Assembly: GCA_900541145.1 (NCBI GenBank)
Contig: UQIH01000008.1
Span: 28,227 to 92,226, forward strand
DNA: 64,000 bases
Direction: 5' to 3'
DNA from: an uncultured Collinsella sp.
Lineage (GTDB): Bacteria; Actinomycetota; Coriobacteriia; Coriobacteriales; Coriobacteriaceae
Below are positions 43,463 to 51,449 of the stretch, piece after piece. Positions within the stretch are counted from its first letter, which is position 1. Each line of letters starts with the position of its first letter. The position numbers and the translations under genes were made by a program. Under the pieces are notes generated by a model. That model saw only the letters and a list, made by a program, of their open reading frames with translations, did not search any database and was not told the origin of the DNA.

Positions 43463-43654
43463 ATGAAGGTGTACGTGCACGTATGCGAACGCTGCGGCAA
43501 GGAGGTGCCGGCGACCCTGGCGGGCTTCGCCAGGGCGTTTTTGAGGAACAGCGCGCGAATCGACGGCAAGGCAAGGGCCTTGTGCCCGGAGTGCGCCGAG
43601 AGCCTGCGGGCATGGTTCCTCGCAGGCGCGGCGGAGCCGGAAGGAAGGGAGTAG
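43463..43654 (+). CDS. Small zinc-knuckle phage protein
   Basis: 63 residues with two CxxC pairs: HVCERCGKEVP and ALCPECAESLR. Ribbon-type zinc binding is likely. The start is set by GAGTAGCCATG. No known family. Confidence 0.6.
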   Translation: MKVYVHVCERCGKEVPATLAGFARAFLRNSARIDGKARALCPECAESLRAWFLAGAAEPEGRE

Positions 43655-43656
43655 CC

Positions 43657-44163
43657 ATGGGAATCATCTGCGAGAGCTGCGGGCGCGATATCGACGCCCT
43701 GGGGCAGGACAACATGGGAGTGGGCGCGCCGCTGTGCGAGGACTGCTGGGGCGAGCAGCAAAGCCATACGGTAGCAGTGCCGCGTCGCGAGGCTCGCAAC
43801 CTGAGGTTCGAGAACGCCCTACTGCGCGAAAAGCTGGACGCCGGAACCGAAGAGACGGCCGTGCAGAACCTGCGCAAGGGCATCGAGACGGCCTACGAGG
43901 CGAGCCGCGAGCGCGCCCTGGCGCTCACGAAGCTGGACGAGTGCGAGTTGTGGCTGGGGCGCTGCGAGCTGAGGGTGACAGCGTCACCGACGCTCAAGGG
44001 CGCGACCCAGGACGCCGCCATGCCTTGCCTCAAGGCCGAAGAGGCGCACGGTTTCGCGATGCCCGACGTGAACGTGGAGGTGAAGGCCGAGGTAACGGCC
44101 GAGGAGCTGGCCAAGAGCCTGCGCGAGGCCATGAAGCCGGCCATGCGGATGGCGGTGGAGTAG
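43657..44163 (+). CDS. Phage protein with N-terminal CxxC pairs
   Basis: 168 residues. CESCGRDI and CEDCWGEQQ form an N-terminal Cys4 site. A helical middle (ARNLRFENALLREKLDAGTE) may be coiled coil, then an acidic valine-rich tail. Starts at a GGGAGTAGCCATG junction. Function unknown. Confidence 0.6.
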   Translation: MGIICESCGRDIDALGQDNMGVGAPLCEDCWGEQQSHTVAVPRREARNLRFENALLREKLDAGTEETAVQNLRKGIETAYEASRERALALTKLDECELWLGRCELRVTASPTLKGATQDAAMPCLKAEEAHGFAMPDVNVEVKAEVTAEELAKSLREAMKPAMRMAVE

Positions 44164-44165
44164 CC

Positions 44166-44351
44166 ATGGAGCAGCAGACCGAGAAGCCGAAGCGCCGACC
44201 CAGTATCGAGGTGCGCTGCCCGAAGTGCGGCATGCGCGAGATCTGGCACCACCTGCCCAAGGGCGGCGACCGCTGCCGCTGGTGCGGCCACCTGTTCGAG
44301 GACTTCACCTACCGCAAGGTCGGGCCAAGCGCGAAGGAGGGGGCGCGATGA
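44166..44351 (+). CDS. Small zinc-ribbon phage protein
   Basis: 61 residues with CPKCGMREIWHHLPKGGDRC and CRWCGHLF, a Cys4 zinc ribbon. Starts at GGAGTAGCCATG and ends in ATGA overlap with the next gene. Unknown role. Confidence 0.6.
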   Translation: MEQQTEKPKRRPSIEVRCPKCGMREIWHHLPKGGDRCRWCGHLFEDFTYRKVGPSAKEGAR

Positions 44352-44569
44352 CGAACTGGGAGCACCTTTTCGGCACGCCCGAGCGGGCCATCCACACGGA
44401 GGCGGAGTTCCACTCGTGGCCCTTCTTCATCGCCGTGTATGAGACGAGCCGCATGAGCAGCTGCACTACCAGCAAGCGGCTGCTGGCCAGCTTCTGCGAG
44501 GAGGCCGACTACCTGGAATGGCTCAAGGCCGAGTACGACGACGGCACCGTCGAGTGGGAGGAGCGATGA
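44348..44569 (+). CDS. Small hypothetical phage protein
   Basis: 73 residues, MTNWEHLFGTPERAIHTEAE. Start overlaps the previous stop (ATGA). Soluble, aromatic-rich, no motif. Ends overlapping the next small gene. Confidence 0.6.
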   Translation: MTNWEHLFGTPERAIHTEAEFHSWPFFIAVYETSRMSSCTTSKRLLASFCEEADYLEWLKAEYDDGTVEWEER

Positions 44570-44700
44570 ACCGCCCGGGATGCAACTGGGGGTGCCTGCT
44601 GTTCATAGCGGCGGCAATCGCCATAGACGCGGCGGCCATCTACGCCATAAGGGCGTTGGCGCTCGGGCTCATGGCCATGGCCGTGGCGGCGTGCGGATAG
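44566..44700 (+). CDS. Tiny membrane protein
   Basis: 44 residues, MNRPGCNWGCLLFIAAAIAI onward, nearly all hydrophobic, probably one or two membrane spans. ATGA overlap with the previous gene. It is the last gene before a terminator. Function unknown. Confidence 0.55.
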   Translation: MNRPGCNWGCLLFIAAAIAIDAAAIYAIRALALGLMAMAVAACG

Positions 44701-44727
44701 GGGCAACCGAATACGGAAACAGGCAGA

Positions 44728-44752
44728 GGGCCGTCCTTCGGGGCGGCCTTTT
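44728..44752 (+). terminator. Intrinsic terminator after the small-gene cassette
   Basis: GGCCGTCC-TTCG-GGGCGGCC stem (one G-T pair) followed by TTTT, 28 bases past the last small gene. Confidence 0.75.
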
Positions 44753-44803
44753 CCGTGCCCGGCGACACGCTTGCGACCATATGGGCCGAGAGATAGGAGA
44801 CGC

Positions 44804-45571
44804 ATGGCGAGAGGCGAGACATACGAGGAGTTCACGGCAAAGTTCGAGCCGAAAAGGACGACGGACGACTGCTACACCCCGCCCGAGGCGTACGACTGCG
44901 TGCTGCGGTGGGCGCACCGGGAGTACGGGTTCGACCTGGCGAAGGTGGCGCGCCCGTTCTATCCGGGCGGCGACTACGAGCGCGAGGAGTACCCGCAGGG
45001 CTGCACGGTGGTGGACAACCCGCCGTTCTCCATCCTGAGCAAGATCGTCAAGCACTACCAGGAGCGCGGCGTGGGCTTCTTCCTGTTCGCCCCCACCCTG
45101 ACGTGCATGGGCATCCGCAACTGCTGCAAGGTCGTGACGGGCGTCGGCGTGACGTACGCCAACGGCGCAAGCGTCAACACGTCGTTCGTGACCAACCTCG
45201 ACCCCGCCCAGGCTCGCAGCGCGCCCGACCTGCGCTCCGAGCTGGATGCCGCGATAGAGCGCCTGCGCCGCGAGAAGGCCAAGGCGCTGCCGAAGTACGA
45301 GTACCCGGACGAGGTGCTGACCGCGCCCATGCTGGCGCGCTACTCCAAGTACGGCATCGACTTCCGCGTGGGGCCGCAGGAGTGCAGCTTCACGAGGGCG
45401 CTCGACGCGCAGCGCGTGCAGAACAAGGCGATATACGGCAGCGGCTACCTCATATCAGAGCGTGCAGCCGCAGAGCGTGCAGCCGCAGAGCGTGCAGCCG
45501 CAGAGCGTGCAGCCGCAGAGCGTTTCGCGCTTTCGCCGCGCGAGCGCGATGTGATCGCGTCGCTTGGCTAG
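44804..45571 (+). CDS. Putative phage adenine-methyltransferase-like protein
   Basis: 255 residues. YTPPEAYDCVLRWAHREYGF near residue 24 and VVDNPPFSILSKIV near 70 resemble phage N6-adenine methylases, with NPPF as the catalytic loop. FFLFAPTLTCMGIRNC follows. A SAM-site FxGxG is not obvious, so activity is uncertain. The C-terminus has a tandem AAAER repeat encoded by four perfect 15-base units (45456-45515). It is preceded by the sequence GATAGGAGA and a terminator, so it likely starts a new transcript before terminase. Confidence 0.55.
   Translation: MARGETYEEFTAKFEPKRTTDDCYTPPEAYDCVLRWAHREYGFDLAKVARPFYPGGDYEREEYPQGCTVVDNPPFSILSKIVKHYQERGVGFFLFAPTLTCMGIRNCCKVVTGVGVTYANGASVNTSFVTNLDPAQARSAPDLRSELDAAIERLRREKAKALPKYEYPDEVLTAPMLARYSKYGIDFRVGPQECSFTRALDAQRVQNKAIYGSGYLISERAAAERAAAERAAAERAAAERFALSPRERDVIASLG
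45456..45523 (+). repeat. 15-bp in-frame tandem repeat
   Basis: Four perfect copies of CAGAGCGTGCAGCCG plus 8 bases of a fifth, encoding AAAER units in the methylase-like protein. Slippage could change the copy number without shifting the frame. Confidence 0.9.
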
Positions 45572-45600
45572 CGCGAAACTAATCAGGAAGGAGGCCGCAG

Positions 45601-46032
45601 GTGCCCAAGAAGGACAAGCCGCTCACGGCGAAGCAGGAGGCGTTCGCCCGCGAGATGGCCAAGCCCCGCGCCAAGCAGCAGGACGCGTACCGCGCGGCCT
45701 ACGACTGCAAGCGGATGAACTACAACTCGATAAGCTGCGCCGCGTCCAAGCTGATGCGCGACCCACGAATCGCGCACAGAATCCAGGAAATCCGCGACGC
45801 GGCCGCCAAGGACTGCCGCTGGGAGCTGCAGGACGCGGCCGCCCCGCTGTTCGAGGTGCTCGACGGCGCGCTGCCCATCTTCCGCCGCCAGGCGGCCGAG
45901 GGCAGCATCAACGGCGACGCGCGCCTGGCCATAACCGAGAGCGTGAAGCTGCTCAACGACATGTTCGGCGTGGACGGCGCGAAGGCCGCCATGGCGGAGG
46001 CGGGGGTGACCATCGTTGACGACCTCGGTTAG
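45601..46032 (+). CDS. Terminase small subunit
   Basis: 143 residues from a GTG behind AAGGAGG. KPLTAKQEAFAREMAKPRAK and QQDAYRAAYDCKRMNYNSIS match the phage TerS pattern (Terminase_2-like) with an HTH that recognises the packaging site. It overlaps the large-subunit start by 17 bases. Confidence 0.82.
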   Translation: MPKKDKPLTAKQEAFAREMAKPRAKQQDAYRAAYDCKRMNYNSISCAASKLMRDPRIAHRIQEIRDAAAKDCRWELQDAAAPLFEVLDGALPIFRRQAAEGSINGDARLAITESVKLLNDMFGVDGAKAAMAEAGVTIVDDLG

Positions 46033-47299
46033 GCTCTCGGACGTCGTGGCCTCCGTGTTCGCCGGCGTGTGGCGCTCCATCAAGGCGCACGAGTTCACGC
46101 ACTACTGGTTCAAGGGCGGGCGCAACTCCACCAAGTCGTCGTTCATATCCATCGCCATCGTGCTGCTGATCATGCTCAACCCGGAGGCCAACGCCGTCGT
46201 GCTGCGCAAGGTCGGCAACACGCTGCGCACGTCCGTGTACGAGCAGATAGGCTGGGCGTGCGACGTGCTGGGCGTGGCGCACCTGTTCGACTTCGGCCTG
46301 TCCCCCATGGAGGTGACGTACCGCCCCACCGGGCAGGTCATACGCTTTGTGGGATGCGACAAGCCGAAGAAGCTGAAGTCCGCGAAGTTCCGCACCGGCT
46401 ACTGCGCCGTGGTGTGGTTCGAGGAGGTAGACGAGTTCGACGGCATGGACGAGGTGCGCAGCGTGCTGGCCACGTTCCTGCGCGGCGGCGACATGTTCTG
46501 GGTGTTCTACAGCTACAACCCTCCCCGCTCGGCTCGCAACTGGGTGAACAAGGAGGCGCGCGACCTGGAGGCCCACCCGGGCGAGGACGGGCGCTTCATA
46601 TGCCACACCACGTACCTGGACGTCATAGACGAGCACCCCGAGTGGATAAGCGCCGCGGCGCTGGCGGAGGCCGAGCGCAGCCGCCGCAAAACGCCCGACT
46701 CCTACCGCTGGCAATGGCTCGGCGAGGTCATCGGCACGGGCTCCGAGGTGTTCCCCGACGAGCTGCTGGACATACGCCCCATCACCGCGGAGGAGCGCGC
46801 GTCCATCGCCCTGCGCTCGTTCGGCGTGGACGCGGGCAGCGTGCACCCCTGGGTGTTCATGGAGGCGGGCTACGACGAGAACGAGCGCGTGCTGTACCTG
46901 CTGGACGAGGAGAGCCGCCAGGGAACCGAGGCCATCGACGTCAAGACCGCCGAGCTGGTGGCGGCCAAGCTGCAGGCGGCCGAGGACCCCGCCGCCGACG
47001 TGTGGTGCGACAGCGCGGCGCGCGGCATGATTCTCTACTACCAGGAGCAGGGCATCAGCGCGCAGAAGTCGCTCAAGCAGGGCCTGAACGCGCCCAAGAG
47101 CCGCATCAGGTGGATGCAGAACCTTACGCGCATAGTCATCGACCCCGACCGCTGCCCGCTCGCCGCCAAGGAGTTCCCCGAGTTCGAGTACGTGTCGAAC
47201 GGGCAGGGCGACATAACCGAGACACTGCCGAAGGTGAACGACGACGCGATAGACGCGGCGGGCTACGCCGCAGGACTGTGGATAAGGAGCAACCTCTGA
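46016..47299 (+). CDS. Terminase large subunit
   Basis: 427 residues. The N-terminal ATPase has FKGGRNSTKSSFISIAIVLL (Walker A-like GGRNSTKS) and VVWFEEVDEFDGMDEVRSVL (Walker B with FEEVDE). The C-terminal nuclease has FGVDAGSVHPWVFMEAGYDE and VWCDSAARGMILYY with its Asp residues. It cuts and pumps concatemeric DNA into proheads. I use the TTG at 46016; GTG codons shortly downstream are possible. Its stop overlaps the portal start by one base. Confidence 0.9.
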   Translation: MTTSVRLSDVVASVFAGVWRSIKAHEFTHYWFKGGRNSTKSSFISIAIVLLIMLNPEANAVVLRKVGNTLRTSVYEQIGWACDVLGVAHLFDFGLSPMEVTYRPTGQVIRFVGCDKPKKLKSAKFRTGYCAVVWFEEVDEFDGMDEVRSVLATFLRGGDMFWVFYSYNPPRSARNWVNKEARDLEAHPGEDGRFICHTTYLDVIDEHPEWISAAALAEAERSRRKTPDSYRWQWLGEVIGTGSEVFPDELLDIRPITAEERASIALRSFGVDAGSVHPWVFMEAGYDENERVLYLLDEESRQGTEAIDVKTAELVAAKLQAAEDPAADVWCDSAARGMILYYQEQGISAQKSLKQGLNAPKSRIRWMQNLTRIVIDPDRCPLAAKEFPEFEYVSNGQGDITETLPKVNDDAIDAAGYAAGLWIRSNL

Positions 47300-48813
47300 T
47301 GGAGAAGCGAGGCAACACGGGCTACGCCGAGGCGTGGCTGCGCCGCATGGGATACCAGCCGGACACCCGCATGCAGGGCATGGTGAGCGTCTGGTTCGGC
47401 TGGTTCGCGGCGAACAACGGCTGGTACCACTACAGCGAGCGGCGCGGCTTCCGCGTGTACAAGCGCGAGCGCGCCAGCCTGCACCCGGCGGCGCTCGTGG
47501 CCGACGAGTGGGCCAGTCTGCTCATGAACGAGAGCACGATCATCTCCAGCACGAGCGACGAGCGCCGCGCCTGGATGGCGCGCTACTTCGCCAACCCCAA
47601 GGCGACGGGCAGCGTCGGCGACGAGGGGCGCGAGGACGGCCAGGCCGCGCCGCAGCCGACAGAGGACGGCGACGCGCCCACATCGTTCGCCATGGACAAC
47701 GCCGACTTCATAGCCCGCGCGTTCGCCATGGGCACGGGCGCGTGGGTCATCGAGCCGCGAGGCGTGACCGACAGCGCCTACACGCCCGACGCCGAGCTGC
47801 GCATCGTGCGCTACGACGCCACGCAGATAGTCCCGCTCACGTGGAGCGCCGACGACTGCACGCAGTGCGCGTTCGTGGGCCGCGTGGAGGTCGCCGGGCG
47901 CGACTACGACCAGTGCCAGGCCCACGTGCTCAAGGGCGGCACCTACCACATCCTCACGCAGCTGTTCGACACCAAGACGCACAAGCAGGTGGCGGTCGAG
48001 GGCATCAGCGCCGACATGGACACGCGCTGCACCCGCCCGCTTTTCGCGCTGGTGCGCCCCGCCGTGTCGAACCGCTTCTACGACTACTGCGCGATGGGCG
48101 CGAGCGTGTACTGCAACGCCGTGGGGGCCATGAAGGTGGTCGACGAGGCCGCCACCTCCCTGCTCGACCACATTCGCGTGGGCCGCCCGCGCACGTTCGT
48201 GGACAAGACCCTCATAGAGTCCAAGACCGACAAGGGGCCGGACGGCAGCCTCACGAAGACCTACTACGCCTTCGGCGAGGCCGACGACACCATCTTCAGC
48301 ATGAACCCCGGCGACGAGGGGTCGGCCAAGATTCAGACCGTTCAGAGCGACCTCAAGGCCGACGAGAACGCCAGCGCCATCAACACGGGCCTGCGCCTGC
48401 TGTCGGTGGCGTGCGGCTTCGGCAACGGCTACTTCTCCTGGGAGTCGCACACGGGCCTGAAGACCGCTAAGGAGGTGGCGGCCGACAACTCGCAGCTGAT
48501 GCGATCCATCCACCGGCACGAGAACGCCCTGCGCAAGTCCATCGTGCGCCTCGTGAACGGCATGGCCGACGCGTGCCGCAGCATCAGGGGCGAGGCCGTG
48601 CCCTACGGCGACGTCACCGTGGACTTCGACGACTCCATCATCAGCGACACGCAGAGCGCGCGCGAGATGGCCATGAGCGAGGTCGGCGCGGGCATCATGG
48701 CCCCGTGGGAGTACCGCCGCCGCTTCTACGGCGAGACCAGCAACGAGGCCAAGGCCAACGTGCCCGAGCAGCAGGGCGGCGCGTTCGACATGCTGGGCGA
48801 CGGGCTCGCCTGA
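47299..48813 (+). CDS. Portal protein (SPP1 Gp6-like)
   Basis: 504 residues, usual for the family. Motifs consistent with the fold: RGFRVYKRERASLHPAALVA, AMGTGAWVIEPRG and TGLKTAKEVAADNSQLMRSI near residue 395, and a C-terminal EYRRRFYGETSNEAKANVPE. The portal is the DNA gate of the capsid. ATG 47299 shares one base with the terminase stop. The stop shares one base with the minor capsid gene. Confidence 0.88.
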   Translation: MEKRGNTGYAEAWLRRMGYQPDTRMQGMVSVWFGWFAANNGWYHYSERRGFRVYKRERASLHPAALVADEWASLLMNESTIISSTSDERRAWMARYFANPKATGSVGDEGREDGQAAPQPTEDGDAPTSFAMDNADFIARAFAMGTGAWVIEPRGVTDSAYTPDAELRIVRYDATQIVPLTWSADDCTQCAFVGRVEVAGRDYDQCQAHVLKGGTYHILTQLFDTKTHKQVAVEGISADMDTRCTRPLFALVRPAVSNRFYDYCAMGASVYCNAVGAMKVVDEAATSLLDHIRVGRPRTFVDKTLIESKTDKGPDGSLTKTYYAFGEADDTIFSMNPGDEGSAKIQTVQSDLKADENASAINTGLRLLSVACGFGNGYFSWESHTGLKTAKEVAADNSQLMRSIHRHENALRKSIVRLVNGMADACRSIRGEAVPYGDVTVDFDDSIISDTQSAREMAMSEVGAGIMAPWEYRRRFYGETSNEAKANVPEQQGGAFDMLGDGLA

Positions 48814-50489
48814 TGCTGGGGCCGGACTACATAGAGCACTTCACCGACGCAGCGCAGGGGGCCATGGACGAATACACCCTGCGCCTGGTGTGCATCTACG
48901 CCGCGCTCATAGGCTCCATCGACTTCGAGGGCGACAGCGCCTACTCGCAGGCCGCCCGCAGGGCGGCGCTTGCCGCCAAGGACGTGCAGAAGGCCATGAA
49001 CGACGAGGGCCGCAGAGCCGCGCGCGAGGCTGCCAAGGCTGCGGCCGAGGCCGTGGCCAAGAGCGCCGAGGCCGACCTGGTCACGCTGGGCACGGCCATG
49101 GGCGCGCTGTCCAAGACGATGCAGTGGAGGCTGCACAACTCAGCGCGGGCCACGGCGGCGGGAGTGCAGGACGTCGTGAGCCGCGACAACCTGAAGATGC
49201 CCGCCAACGTGCAGCGCGCCTACCTCGAAGTCGTGGCGCAGGCCGTGGCTCGGGTGAACTCGGGCATGGCGGGCTACGAGCAGGCCACCCGCGAGGCCGT
49301 GCTGAAGCTGGCGCGGCGCGGCGTGTCCGTCGTGGACTACAAGAGCGGGGCGTGGGCGCAGGCGGACGTGGCCATGCGCCGCCACATCCGCACGCAGGCG
49401 GTGCAGGCCGGCAGCCGCAACACGCTGGAGCTGCTTGAAGAGACCGGGCACGACCTCGTGCAGACCTCCTCGCACGGCGGGGCGCGCGAGAGCCACGCCA
49501 AGTGGCAGGGCCGCGTGTTCAGTCTGTCGGGCAAGTCCAAGAAGTACCCGCCGTTCTACCGCGAGACGGGCTACGGCTCTGTCGATGGCCTGTGCGGCGC
49601 GAACTGCAAGCATGACTTCGGCATCTACGTGGAGGGCCAGCCGCTGCGCTACGAGCGCGATCCCGACGGAGGCGACGAGAAGCGCGAGAAGCGATACCAG
49701 GCCAGCCAACAGCAGCGCGCCATCGAGCGCGAGGTGCGCACCACGAGGCGCGAGGCCGCCGCGCTCGAAGCGGCTGGCATCGACAACACCAAGGAGCGCA
49801 TGAAGCTGAGCAGACTCCAGCAGAAGCGCCGCGACCTCGTGACGAAGTACCCGCACCTGAACGCAGAGCACGGGCGCGAGAACCCCTACGAGACGGGCAG
49901 CAAGGTGTACGCCCTCACCCGCCAGAAGGTGAGCCGCACGGCCTACATGGCGCACCCGAACACCAAGGCGCTCATAGCCGAGGCAGGCGTGAGCCAGAAG
50001 CGCGTGGGCGAACTGGTCAAGGCCAGCGGCGATGGCTTCGAGCTGAAAACCGCAGCAGAGCGCCGCGCGGCGCTGGACAACGCCATCAAGCGCGCCAAGG
50101 CCGAGAAGGAACGCGACCGGCGCGTGGCGAACGCCGCAGCCATGGAGGTGCACGCAGACAAGCAGGCCAAGCACATCGCGGGCAGCCGCCAGCACGAGCA
50201 GTACGTTGCGAACCTGAAGCGCAAGGGCGGCGCGTACAAGGAGCCGAGCGGCATCACGGTGCCGCTTGAGGAGGTGCGCGACCTCATAGCGAAGCATGCG
50301 GGCACGGGCACGGCGCAGACCACCAGAAGCGGCAAATGGAGCGGGCGCGAAACATGCGACGCCGGGCGTGTGATCGGCTACGTGATAGGCGATAATGGGG
50401 AGCACATACCGACGACGCGCTTCACCATCCACTACGCCGACGGCGACGTGCACATAGTCCCGACCAAACCAGAGGAGGCACAGCAATGA
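48813..50489 (+). CDS. Minor capsid protein with C-terminal toxin-50-like domain
   Basis: 558 residues. Residues about 1-300 match the A118-type 'phage minor capsid protein 2': VQTSSHGGARESHAKWQGRV and VDGLCGANCKHDFGIYVEGQ. The last roughly 100 residues are different: KHIAGSRQHEQYVANLKRK, a segment ending KHAGTGTAQT, ERCDAG-like RETCDAGRVIGYVIGDN, and FTIHYADGDVHIVPTKPE. These match the pattern of the polymorphic-toxin 'toxin 50' domain as I know it (IHYS...HIVP ending). Such a fusion is like the MuF toxins of temperate phages, where a capsid-borne nuclease is delivered with DNA. A 66-residue gene is coupled directly after it. Confidence 0.8.
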   Translation: MLGPDYIEHFTDAAQGAMDEYTLRLVCIYAALIGSIDFEGDSAYSQAARRAALAAKDVQKAMNDEGRRAAREAAKAAAEAVAKSAEADLVTLGTAMGALSKTMQWRLHNSARATAAGVQDVVSRDNLKMPANVQRAYLEVVAQAVARVNSGMAGYEQATREAVLKLARRGVSVVDYKSGAWAQADVAMRRHIRTQAVQAGSRNTLELLEETGHDLVQTSSHGGARESHAKWQGRVFSLSGKSKKYPPFYRETGYGSVDGLCGANCKHDFGIYVEGQPLRYERDPDGGDEKREKRYQASQQQRAIEREVRTTRREAAALEAAGIDNTKERMKLSRLQQKRRDLVTKYPHLNAEHGRENPYETGSKVYALTRQKVSRTAYMAHPNTKALIAEAGVSQKRVGELVKASGDGFELKTAAERRAALDNAIKRAKAEKERDRRVANAAAMEVHADKQAKHIAGSRQHEQYVANLKRKGGAYKEPSGITVPLEEVRDLIAKHAGTGTAQTTRSGKWSGRETCDAGRVIGYVIGDNGEHIPTTRFTIHYADGDVHIVPTKPEEAQQ

Positions 50490-50686
50490 ACCTGAGCGAA
50501 ACGCTGAAATACTACGGCAAGCAGGTGCGGGTGACGTGCACCGACGGCGAGGAGTACCGGGGCAGGTACGACTGGTACCAAAGCGACGCCGAATCGCTAG
50601 ACGAGCCCAATGCCATCGGCATAGAGGGCGCGGGCATCATCACCGAGATACCCATCGACGAGGTGGCGAGCATCGCCGCCCTGTAG
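50486..50686 (+). CDS. Small Lsm-like protein coupled to the capsid-toxin gene
   Basis: 66 residues, MNLSETLKYYGKQVRVTCTD then GEEYRGRYDWY and IEGAGIITEIPIDEV. The 'G..V.V...DG....G....' pattern resembles an Lsm/SH3-like barrel. The ATG overlaps the toxin-domain gene stop (ATGA), and GAGGCACAG precedes it. In A118-like phages similar small genes are present here. Candidate immunity protein or head-assembly helper; neither is shown. Confidence 0.6.
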   Translation: MNLSETLKYYGKQVRVTCTDGEEYRGRYDWYQSDAESLDEPNAIGIEGAGIITEIPIDEVASIAAL

Positions 50687-50720
50687 CGAAGCAACGGCAA
50701 CCGAACAGCGACACGGCATC

Positions 50721-50750
50721 AAGGCCGCCCACCACGGGCGGCCTTTTCTT
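50721..50750 (+). terminator. Intrinsic terminator before the scaffold gene
   Basis: AAGGCCGCCC / GGGCGGCCTT perfect 10-base stem with a 5-base loop, followed by TTCTTTT, 35 bases past the small Lsm-like gene. Confidence 0.85.
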
Positions 50751-50756
50751 TTGCCT

Positions 50757-50867
50757 GGCGACACCTCGGGGAAGATGCAGGCACGCGATGGGGCGGCGAC
50801 AACATGCCCCGCACGCGACCACGGCGACAACGGTGGGCCATCCAAGCGCGCAGGGAAGCGCGACAAC
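50757..50867 (+). promoter_or_regulatory. GGCGACA(A/C) motif cluster upstream of the scaffold gene
   Basis: Four spaced copies: GGCGACAC (50757), GGCGACAAC (50795), GGCGACAAC (50823) and GCGCGACAAC (50858), all in the 140-base gap between a terminator and the scaffold start. The same GGCGACAC occurs after the small-gene terminator (44761). They look like sites for a late-gene regulator or RNA polymerase partner, but the motif is short and GC-rich. Confidence 0.35.
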
Positions 50868-50888
50868 CAAACACGGAAGGAGCAAGCG

Positions 50889-51446
50889 ATGGCTGAAGAC
50901 AACAAGCCCCAGGGAAACGAGGGCGGCGAAGGCCAGCAGACCGAGCCCCAGAAGGAGGTCGTGTCCTACGCGAAGTACAAGCGCGAGACCGACGAGTACC
51001 AGGAGCAGGTGAAGGCCCTCAAGGCCGAGCTGGAGCAGCGCGACAAGCAGATCGAGGAGTTCACCTCCAAGGCAGGCAACGCCGAGGAGCTGCAGGCCGC
51101 GCTCGACAAGGCCAAGGCCGACAACGAGGCGTACAAGGCCGACGCCGAGAAGCGCGAGGCCGACATGCGCCGCGACTTCGCCATCGACACCAAGCTGGCG
51201 CAGATGGGGGTGCGCAACGCCAAGGCGGCGCGCGCGATCATCCCGAACATCGCCGACGCGAAGCTGGACGAGCAGGGCAACCTAACGGGCATCGACTTCG
51301 AGGCCCTGAAGAAGGACAACGCCTACATGTTCACCGACCAGCCCCGCGAGAGCGCGGGCGGCGACCCCAAGGGCGGCGCAGGCTCCGACGGCCTGGCCGA
51401 CTTCCGCGCAGCTTTCGGACTCACCGACGGATCTTCAAAGGAGTAA
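50889..51446 (+). CDS. Capsid scaffolding protein (GP20-like)
   Basis: 185 residues. Almost entirely charged coiled coil (DEYQEQVKALKAELEQRDKQ, NAEELQAALDKAKADNEAY) after a Gln/Glu-rich N-terminus, as in phage scaffold proteins of the GP20 group. It would template prohead assembly and leave. The ATG follows AAGGAGCAAGCG. The capsid gene follows 3 bases later. Confidence 0.82.
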   Translation: MAEDNKPQGNEGGEGQQTEPQKEVVSYAKYKRETDEYQEQVKALKAELEQRDKQIEEFTSKAGNAEELQAALDKAKADNEAYKADAEKREADMRRDFAIDTKLAQMGVRNAKAARAIIPNIADAKLDEQGNLTGIDFEALKKDNAYMFTDQPRESAGGDPKGGAGSDGLADFRAAFGLTDGSSKE

Positions 51447-51449
51447 ATC

